Positions 33,951-41,100 of a stretch of 41,100 nt of DNA are shown in pieces (the first letter of the stretch is position 1; every line of letters starts with the position of its first letter). Made by a program: the position numbers and the translations under genes. Source of the DNA: Nemertoderma westbladi (Eukaryota > Xenacoelomorpha > Nemertodermatida > Nemertodermatidae); NCBI GenBank assembly GCA_032718475.1, contig JAUCBJ010000820.1, forward strand, positions 1 to 41,100, written 5' to 3'. The notes below the pieces were generated by a model. The model ran no database searches. It saw only the letters and a program-made list of their open reading frames with translations, and was not told the DNA's origin.

Positions 33951-34027
33951 TTTTTACCAGGATTTGCCTTTTTACCAGGATTTGCCTTTTTACCAGGATT
34001 TGCCTTTTTACCAGGATTTGCCTTTTT
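33951..34027. repeat. 18-bp tandem repeat, about four copies
   Basis: TTTTTACCAGGATTTGCC is repeated about four times with no visible variation, giving a LPGFAF-type translation. The perfect identity suggests recent slippage. Confidence 0.9.
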
Positions 34028-34232
34028 AGTAAATGATGCCTCCAGGGCACAGTGGGCGAGGGATCTGTTTACAGACCTCTAGCTACCTATAGACAGAAGT
34101 AACCAAGGATTAGGTTGTTTATTCAGGTATTTTCAGGTCGGTTTTCAGTGTGACTGATTTAAATTCAACATAAATCAAAGTCGGACAATGAAACGAAATG
34201 AAACTTAGTAAATAGTTAAATGTGGAGTCAGA

Positions 34233-34245
34233 CCCCCCCCCCCCC
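34233..34245. repeat. Poly-C tract (13 C)
   Basis: An uninterrupted run of 13 C. No gene is near it. Confidence 0.9.
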
Positions 34246-35169
34246 GTCCTTATTCATTTAACCTCCCTCCCTACAATATATTGTAAATACATAATGGCTT
34301 ATGAGTCTTCCCTACAGCAGGCCTCCTGTTCCAGGACTGGTACGAGATTTATACCGGGGTAGTACACCGACTATAGTCTATAGGCCCGGTTACTGCGCGG
34401 CATTTTTATGTGCATGAGCTTTTTTTTAACTGTTTTTCAAGCTTTTTTGAGCTTTTTTTTAAGCTAGTTTTGCCTGTTTCTAACGTTCAGTTAAAAAGGA
34501 GAAAATATGATTGTTCTAGAATTAGATAATTGGCCTCATTTTGTTTGTTTTTAAGTGAGATGGTTGGTTAGTAGCTATCCTACTGAATTGATAGTAATTT
34601 AATCCCAAAAATGTAATTATGCGCACTAAAGTTGTGCCTCGAAATATTAACATCACTTTGGATGAGCTATTCCCTAGTTGCATTGGGAGCTAGTAGTGTG
34701 GGGCGAGCCACGAAAGTAAGCTATCTTAGCATACGGGTACCACTAACTCAATCGATGTGTCTGTCGTTCTGTTGTGTCCAATTTTGAACGTTAATAACTC
34801 GGCCAAAAGGTACACATGTTTTCCAAGTTAATTCGTTATTTTTAAGTTGATTACGGTAAAAACAGGACTTTACTGCCAGCCCTTTAATGAAAATTAATTA
34901 TTTTCGAGTATAAGATTTAAATAATTGTTAAAGCTTTTGCGACTGAAATTCACATTTTCTTAGCAATGCGCTGTTCTACTCCAAACTCATAGAATTGATT
35001 AAGTATAGATAAGATTCACAAAATCCATACGCCCCGACGTGTTCAATTCTGGTATACATGTCTTTGCTTTACGGGAATACGGCCAATACGAGTTATTTTC
35101 CCATTTTCTTGGTTCCCGGCCATCTCTAGTATATTTAGAAATGAAGCGACAGCCGTTAGTCAGCGGGGT
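34246..35169. other. Intergenic, no gene seen
   Basis: No coding or RNA gene is supported. The stretch around 34755-34830 (CTGTCGTTCTG, AATAACTCGGCC, AAGTTAATTCG) has the flavour of another Helitron-like internal block (compare AACTCCGG and CAACTTAATTCG in the array), but the match is too loose to call. Confidence 0.4.
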
Positions 35170-35369
35170 GATCATATTAAGTGATTTGTGGATATAGGGG
35201 CAAGAGGGTCTATCGCTGCGCTGACAATAAAAACACTCGGTGTTAGTGGAGTAAGGTTTCGGCTTTCCGCCCTACAGACTCTTCACTACTTACTCCACTA
35301 ACACCGAGTGTTTTCATTGTCAGCGATAGACCCTCTTGTCCCTATGTCCACAAACCACTTAATATGATC
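35170..35369. mobile_element. Near-perfect 200-bp palindrome, MITE or hairpin element
   Basis: The left arm (35170-35255, starting GATCATATTAAGTG) and right arm (35289-35369, ending CACTTAATATGATC) are reverse complements over about 80 bp with few mismatches. The loop is about 33 bp. The left arm has an extra GCGCT within CGCTGCGCTGACAAT. Such long perfect stems are typical of fold-back MITEs and can be transcribed into hairpin RNA. No target duplication is obvious. Confidence 0.8.
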
Positions 35370-35639
35370 TCTAGTAAACAATGCAGTAACTAAGCTTCTG
35401 ATTGGAAGTTGCTATGTATATCACCATATGGTGCATGGTTCTAAGAATTCCTTGCTTTCGATGGTTGGACGCCATATGGTCAATTTATGTATAATTTGGT
35501 GATGTTATGGAGTTGCAGCTATTAATAAATGTAAAGACTTGATTATCTTATTTAGATCTAACGAGGTAAGCTGTGGTGGGTTAATGAATAGTAGCAAACA
35601 GTCGGCCGAAGCCGGAGGCGACCCGAAGGCTCCTCTTTC
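35370..35639. other. Intergenic, no gene seen
   Basis: No coding region is supported. Near 35600-35635 there is a small GC-rich palindromic patch (GGCCGAAGCCGGAGGC) adjoining the SINE tail. Confidence 0.45.
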
Positions 35640-35821
35640 GATAGCTGCTACCCGAGGGTAGGGGTGGGCGCTACTCCTATCCCAAGATTTGCTCCCAGTT
35701 ATTTAACTGGTACTCATTTTATCTACCCCAGTGGATGAAAGGCTGAGTGGACCCTAGCGGGGCTGAACCTACAACCATTGGATTGCAGGCCCGGCGCTCA
35801 ACCAACTGATCTACCCCGCCC
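35640..35821 (-). mobile_element. tRNA-derived SINE with one 36-bp minisatellite unit in its tail
   Basis: On the minus strand a tRNA-like head carries a good A box (TAGATCAGTTGG, 35813-35802) and B box (GGTTCAGCCCC, 35769-35759). The body has CACTCAGCCTTTCATCC and GATAAAATGAGTACCAGTTA, a module seen in many invertebrate tRNA SINEs. The tail then contains one copy of the unit that makes up the arrays at 1-598 and 2131-2948 (35680-35646). GGTACTAAT is repeated just upstream of the head, which could be flanking target sequence. Confidence 0.8.
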
Positions 35822-36722
35822 GGTACTAATCGGTACTAATTAATAGTACCGATTCACAATCAATTGGTGTGCATGAAAATATATGTTATTTGATAGCCCC
35901 AACGTGTGTGAGGCTAAAAACTCCTTATTCATGAGTAAAATTATCACAAGTCAGTAAATCAGGTCCCAGAGTGTATTTCAGTCAGGTCCATAATACCACA
36001 TCCCTAACAGGTGTGACAAACTACAGTATGATTCTTATTAACAATCTGTTGTAATTACCTTAAGTCACATACCTGTATGTTATCTAGAACACAACACCAA
36101 AAACGGAACTGTTAATACTATCCCGTCGTGAACATACTGTAGTTGTTAGAAATTATATAGAGACAATCAATCGAATGATACAACGGCACATTTTTGTAAG
36201 CCGATGTATTTCAGGCTGGGCTCCCTCACGGGACATACGCCGCGCTAGCTGATTTATATCTGATGTTAACACGTTTGGCAAAATTAAGCAAGATTTCTGT
36301 GATAATAATATTTGACGGTGAAAATTATTGAAGTCTTCTAAATGCGCGAACAATAATTGTACTTATAAATTATACAGCTGTAATCCCCATAGCCTATTTA
36401 ATTTTAGTTTTAATTAGTTCAAGTGATCTAAACGTAATTAAGTCTAAATGTCCCGGTCACTCTATTCTTCCAGCTCCCTCATTCCTTGGCATACTTGCTA
36501 TTGCCTAGCCTAGCTGTGAACCAGTCCAACCACATCACCACTACTTGAACAATGGGTAATTACTGTACATCTATAGGACATAAGCAGTAGTGTAAGGTGC
36601 CAGACTAATAAGTCAGCTTGCGTATTATTTATCTCGCAAAATGATTGGCTGAGTATTTAATCGTGATTCTTTAGAATAATTAGCTAAATGAATGGGAGAA
36701 TCTTTTAGGCTCGTTAAGCCAA
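35822..36722. other. Intergenic, no gene recognised
   Basis: A 66-codon minus-strand open frame at 36153-36353 has no domain I recognise and no splice or promoter support, so I leave it uncalled. The rest is AT-rich non-coding DNA. Confidence 0.45.
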
Positions 36723-38619
36723 GGAATGCCTGTTCACCATCCATGGGTGATCTTCCACAGTAAACCCTTCCACTCTGCTTCCTAAAGGAATGCCTATTCA
36801 CCACCATGGGTGATCTTCCACAGTAAACCCTTCCACTCTGCTTCCTAAAGGAATGCCTGTTCACCACCATGGGTGATCTTCCACAGTAAAACATTCCAAT
36901 CTGTTTCCCAAAGGAATGCCTGTCCACCACCATGTGTGATCTTCCACAGTAAACCCTTCCACTCTGTTTCCTAAAGGAATGCCTGTTAACCACCATGGGT
37001 GATCTTCCACAGTAAACCCTTCCACTCTGTTTCCTAAAGGAATGCATGTTCACCACCATGGGTGATCTTCCACAGTAAAACATTCCAATCTGTTTCCCAA
37101 AGGAATGCCTGTCCACCACCATGTGTGATCTTCCACAGTAAACCCTTCCACTCTGCTTCCTAAAGGGATGCCTGTTCACCACCATGGGTGATCTTCCACA
37201 GTAAAACATTCCAATCTGTTTCCCAAAGGAATGCCTGTCCACCACCATGTGTGATCTTCCACAGTAAACCCTTCCACTCTGTTTCCTAAAGGAATGCCTG
37301 TTAACCACCATGGGTGATCTTCCACAGTAAACCCTTCCACTCTGTTTCCTAAAGGAATGCATGTTCACCACCATGTGTGATCTTCCACAGTAAACCCTTC
37401 CACTCTGTTTCCTACAGGAATGCCTGTTCACTACCATGGGTGATCTTCCACAGTAAACCCTTCCTCTCTGTTTCCTAAAGGAAGGCCTGTTCACCACCAT
37501 GGGTGATCTTCTACAGTAAACCTTTTCACTCTGTTTCGTAAAGGAATGCCTGGTGACCACCATGGGTGATCTTCCACAGTAAACCTTTTCACTCTGTTTC
37601 CTAAAGGAATGCCTGTTCACCACCATGGGTGATCTTCCACGGTAAACCCTTCCACTCTGTTTCTTAAAGGAATGCCTGTTCACTACCATGGGTGATCTTC
37701 CACAGTAAACCCTTCCACTACACGTTTCCTAAAGTAATGCCTGTTCACCACCATGGGTGATCTTCCACAGTAAACCCTTCCACTCTGTTTCCTAAAGGAA
37801 GGCCTGTTCACCACCATGGGTGATCTTCCACAGTAAACCTTTTCACTCTGTTTCGTAAAGGAATGCCTGATGACCACCATGGGTGATCTTCCACAGTAAA
37901 CCTTTTCACTCTGTTTCCTAAAGGAATGCCTGTTCACCACCATGGGTGATCTTCCACAGTAAACCTTTTCACTCTGTTTCGTAAAGGAATGCCTGATGAC
38001 CACCATGGGTGATCTTCCACAGTAAACCTTTTCACTCTGTTTCCTAAAGGAATGCCTGTTCACCACCATGGGTGATCTTCCACAGTAAACCCTTCCACTA
38101 CACGTTTCCTAAAGTAATGCCTGTTCACCACCATGGGTGATCTTCCACAGTAAACCCTTCCACTCTGTTTCCTAAAGGAAGGCCTGTTCACCACCATGGG
38201 TGATCTTCCACAGTAAACCTTTTCACTCTGTTTCGTAAAGGAATGCCTGATGACCACCATGGGTGATCTTCCACAGTAAACCTTTTCACTCTGTTTCGTA
38301 AAGGAATGCCTGATGACCACCATGGGTGATCTTCCACAGTAAACCCTTCCACTCTGTTTCCTAAAGGAAGGCCTGTTCACCACCATGGGTGATCTTCCAC
38401 AGTAAACCTTTTCACTCTGTTTCGTAAAGGAATGCCTGATGACCACCATGGGTGATCTTCCACAGTAAACCCTTCCACTCTGTTTCTTAAAGGAATGCCT
38501 GTTCACCACCATGGGTGATCTTCCACAGTAAACCCTTCCACTCTGTTTCCTAAAGGAATGCCTGTTCACCAAGATGGGTGATCTTCCACAGTAAACCTTT
38601 TCACTATGTTTCCGAAGTT
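36723..38619. repeat. 63-bp minisatellite, about 30 units
   Basis: The 63-bp unit runs CCATGGGTGATCTTCCACAG, TAAACCCTTCCACTCTG, TTTCCTAAAGGAATGCC, TGTTCACCA. Sub-variants form higher-order patterns. CTACACGTTTCCTAAAGTAATG occurs near 37719 and 38097, 378 bp (six units) apart. AAAACATTCCAATCTG recurs near 36888, 37077 and 37203. The period is divisible by three, so minus-strand frames of up to 354 codons with a 21-residue repeat exist; nothing else suggests a protein. The array abuts a minus-strand SINE at its right end. Confidence 0.95.
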
Positions 38620-38639
38620 GCCTTGGTTCCCATTTATTG

Positions 38640-38804
38640 ACCACTGAAGGATAAAAGCCAGGGTTGGGCTAGGCTGCAGCATTTATACTTTATAGCACTA
38701 TGCCCAAACAATGCTGCCCCATCTAGGGATAGAACCAGGACTTCCTAATTGGAACCCCAGGAAAGTCACCACTAGACCAAGCTGCTGCTTGGTCTTGTGG
38801 TGAC
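38640..38804 (-). mobile_element. tRNA-derived SINE with duplicated inverted head
   Basis: On the minus strand a tRNA-like head has A box TGGTCTAGTGG (38779-38769) and B box GGTTCTATCCC (38736-38726), with tRNA-like spacing. A body follows with CAGCATTGTTTGGGCATAG and ATAAATGCTGCAGCC. The 5' edge is part of an 18-bp inverted repeat (38765-38782 and 38787-38804, 17 of 18 paired, TGCT between), so the A-box sequence exists in both orientations. The 3' side runs into the 63-bp minisatellite. Confidence 0.7.
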
Positions 38805-39929
38805 ACTATAGTAATAATATTGAAAATATGTTCCCCGTTATTTAACATGCAAAATGTAGATATATTTATATATGGAACTATATATATGTATATATATATA
38901 TATGGATTTTCACGAATTTATTCATATGATAGTTTCATTTAGTGCATTAAGAAAGGCATTAAGAATATTCCAACAGTAAACAGAAATTGTCAAATTATAG
39001 CTAAATTTTTATCCATAGGATCCAGAGGAATTTGAACAAATGTTCAAGGTTGACATCCCTACATTCGATATGATATAAAAGGAATCAATCCTTTGGTAAC
39101 AGATAAGCGTTTCTTATTTGGACAATAATTGCCATTAATTAGCATAGAAACTGATCTACAGTATACGCTGCAATATTTTAGCAGTTGTCTTACTCGTCGT
39201 TAAAACAACAATAGCTACAGAGTACAGTACCATACCGTACGGAAATCATATATATCAAAGAGAATTCCTATTATTTGTGAAAGTGAGTAGGCCTACAGTA
39301 TTATAATTTTAAGGGATTCCATACTATTTGTATGACTAAGCCTATATATAGTTTCATTTTGACTTTCGGAAATATTGCTAACTGATGAAATGTTTTGAAA
39401 TCCTGAATCAATATATTTCAGATGGTCGTACAAAAATCACCCGCTTTTGTTGTTTCTCACCACCTTCCGAGCCGAGCCAGCGAGAGTGTTCATCTGACGT
39501 GACAATCCGCTAACAGGTACCGGTAGGCCATGCAAGATAATATCAACTCATCTTATAGGCCTAAAGTTAAAGATAGAATAACAATAATAGATATGTAGGT
39601 AGGTGACAAGGGGAGGGAGAGGGATGATGGGGGGACTTGACCGAAATACCATCTCGGCGAATTAATATTTCTCCTCCCTGTTAAAATATTTATTAGGGAT
39701 TGATCAGGTTATATTGACACGTTATTCTAACCAAAACAATAAACTAATGACATACCATATACTACAGAGATACACGTCAAATGTATCTACAGTAAATCTG
39801 TTTAGAGACAAATGCTACAGTATGTATGATTTGATCTCAGCTTTAAACATGCGTGAGTCAGAATCGAAGACCTTGAAGAATTCTACAAAGATAATAGCTA
39901 AATTACTGTCTTTCCTCATATTCTTCTGT
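38805..39929. other. Intergenic AT-rich DNA with a TA microsatellite
   Basis: A (TA)n-type tract lies at about 38858-38904. A purine-rich GGGGAGGGAGAGGG stretch lies near 39610. The 74-codon open frame at 39714-39938 shows no known domain and I do not call it. Confidence 0.5.
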
Positions 39930-40235
39930 GGGTTGTAGGGTGCTGTGGGTCTATCCCGATTCTACGATATGACCCATTCATAGAGTCTCGGGTTTCCTTT
40001 CTTTGGGACAGTAATTAGCGTGTTATGGCCTCATTACTTGAGTGCGATCTTTGCGTGTTACATGTCTTGGAGAATGTAGAATAGGACTAAGCAAAACATT
40101 CATCGATTTTGAAAACCTCTCTAGGTAAGCCTGCGCCATCAACACCACAGGCTTTATTTATCTTAATAGAAGCTGCAACAATTTCTACTTTAGAAAACTT
40201 AAATCGCTGGTAGGGATCTGTTTTAGCGGGATATC
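39930..40235 (-). pseudogene. Decayed LINE reverse-transcriptase N-terminal fragment
   Basis: On the minus strand, one frame gives FKFSKVEIVAASIKINKACG followed by VDGAGLPREV (about 40205-40110). This resembles the conserved N-terminal RT block of LINEs, in which an E-V-A-I-K-N-K-A-G-D-G pattern precedes the palm. About 100 bases later another frame reads ITVPKKGNPRLYEW (about 40015-39975), matching the next block (I-P-K-G). Stops and frame changes separate them. The clade is not assigned, and it is not obviously the same family as the other two LINEs. Confidence 0.5.
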
Positions 40236-40508
40236 TTACACGATATGTAATAATAAACTGATTAATTTACACAGTATAATAACAAAACTCTGACATGAAC
40301 AATTAAGTACCGGTAATATGGGTACTACTGTACAGCATAGCACTCTTCAGCGTGTTGGATAGTGAAGTTGGTGTCCTTATCTTCGATCATTGTACAGTAG
40401 TATGTAGGCCTAGTCCACTATTTCTTTAGCTACAGTAGTTATTTGCAATCCATCTTAAACAGTTATTTACTCTTATTACATCGTAAAATAACAGGATATT
40501 GATTTATA
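40236..40508. promoter_or_regulatory. Putative upstream region of the GTPase exon
   Basis: No coding region is seen. An in-frame TGA at 40500-40502 lies directly before the ATG at 40509. AATAACAG at about 40486-40493 could serve as a splice acceptor for a 5'-UTR intron. No TATA box or other core promoter element is convincing. Confidence 0.3.
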
Positions 40509-40602
40509 ATGATAAATAACTTTCGGAGACGGTCACAAAATCAACAATATATTCCAGAATACAACATAACTATAATTGGCGGGCAAGGTTGCGGTAAAAC
40601 AG
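40509..40602 (+). CDS. First coding exon of a putative Ras-like P-loop GTPase (partial)
   Basis: ATG at 40509 opens a 31-codon frame that ends in phase 1 at a strong donor, ACAG|GTAAGT (40603-40608). After a basic, Gln-rich N-terminus the protein reads YNITIIGGQGCGKT. This is a hydrophobic beta-strand running into a GxxxxGKT P-loop (Walker A), placed about 24 residues from the start as in Ras/RERG/RASL-type small GTPases. These bind GTP and act as membrane or cytosolic switches. An in-frame stop just upstream supports this ATG. The downstream exons lie beyond the window. A P-loop alone cannot separate the Ras family from other small P-loop NTPases. Confidence 0.55.
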
Positions 40603-41100
40603 GTAAGTTATTTAGTATATTAGTATAATCGTATTATAATATTAGTATTATAGACTTGTTAACTGCTCATTACCAGAGGTTGGAGACGGTTGCGAAGTTA
40701 GATGTTGGTAAGCCTAATGATGTTGGATTTGGGTGGGATGATGGTGTTGAGGTTTCAATCGACCACATTTTCCGCAATTTCTAAAAGAAATCAAAATGTA
40801 TCGCTTTTATTGCTTCAAATTAAAATTTAAATCCGGGTGGGGTGGGGGGGGGGGGGGGGGGTGCAGAGGGAGTGGGTGGGCTTCGTATTAAAAATTTACA
40901 CTATATGGGTCATTGTCTACTTCGATAATTCGTTAATCGTTGTTTAAGAAATTATAATTGTCATGTTGACTGTTTGTGGTCGGATGGCTGACAATTAATG
41001 GCATGCGTGTTTTCGTTGTACTTCGGGTAGGGGGAAGCAATTGGCACGGGACAATTTTCCTGGAGGCAATTAGCCTCGCGGTGTAGACCTAACCGACAGA
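40603..41100 (+). other. Putative first intron of the GTPase gene, with G-rich tract
   Basis: It begins with GTAAGT and runs to the window edge. It holds a G-rich tract at about 40835-40880 with an uninterrupted run of 18 G (40844-40861), a strong quadruplex candidate on the coding strand. I found no convincing second exon continuing the GTPase fold. Confidence 0.45.

Noticed and set aside
36153-36353. 66-codon minus-strand frame
   Set aside because: No recognisable domain, no clear splice sites, and length within chance expectation.
36625-38644. Minus-strand frames up to 354 codons with a 21-residue repeat
   Set aside because: They follow from a 63-bp period divisible by three; frames break at single variant units and no non-repeat coding sequence adjoins.
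40673-40709. Possible second GTPase exon between a CCAG and a GTAAGC
   Set aside because: Its translation in the required phase does not resemble the helix and switch I that follow a P-loop.

Overview
This is a gene-poor, repeat-dense stretch of an animal nuclear genome. Signs of this are APE-type non-LTR retrotransposon remains, three tRNA-derived SINE heads, Helitron-like (Helentron/HINE-type) elements, minisatellites, MITE-like fold-backs and a consensus GTAAGT splice donor. I see no bacterial operon, prokaryotic promoter or ribosome-binding signature. The SINE heads and the Helitron type suggest a marine invertebrate, but I cannot assign a phylum. Nearly all long open frames are artefacts of tandem repeats whose period is divisible by three (36, 63, 108 bp) or of a stop-free pentanucleotide.

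Layout. (1) 1-4482: a 36-bp minisatellite, a minus-strand tRNA-like SINE head and a 5'-truncated minus-strand reverse transcriptase (YADD type). The block is present twice at an offset of 2,349 bp and is almost identical. (2) 4483-6900: mostly non-coding, with a 219-bp MITE-like element inside a 10-bp direct repeat (5202-5440), a short perfect inverted repeat, and diverged repeats that may be the 3' UTR of the next LINE. (3) 6900-7372: the frameshifted C-terminal end of a CR1/Jockey-like LINE on the minus strand. (4) 7372-31286: a 24-kb head-to-tail array of 14 non-autonomous Helitron/Helentron-like units, all in the same direction. (5) 31287-33240: the endonuclease and reverse-transcriptase part of the same kind of LINE, on the same strand and colinear with region 3. 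The array therefore appears to have landed in one LINE copy and split it. (6) 33241-36720: simple repeats, a near-perfect 200-bp palindrome, and a SINE whose tail contains one copy of the 36-bp minisatellite unit. (7) 36723-38804: a 63-bp minisatellite of about 30 units abutting another tRNA-derived SINE. (8) 38805-41100: AT-rich DNA, a second decayed LINE fragment and, at the right edge, a probable first coding exon of a Ras-like P-loop GTPase (40509-40602) ending at a GTAAGT donor.

The most interesting structure is the Helitron array. Each complete unit has a 5' terminal hairpin, an asymmetric inverted repeat shared by the 5' end and the subterminal 3' end, a (CTGR)n microsatellite, and a 3' hairpin followed by CTAG. 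The termini come in two sequence classes, A and B. In all 13 complete units the 5' class matches the 3' class (10 A/A, 3 B/B, no hybrids). The 5' hairpin, the 3' copy of its arm and the 3' hairpin all change together. Class B units never carry the 0.7-kb AT-rich core that class A units carry one to four times. Near-identical units 9.9 kb apart (U5 and U11) share borders exactly at the element termini, which suggests element-level, rolling-circle-like amplification. Internal core duplications have junctions with little or no homology.

Only the GTPase exon looks like a live host gene. The rest is mobile or satellite DNA, and no transposase, Rep/helicase or intact reverse transcriptase is encoded in the window.
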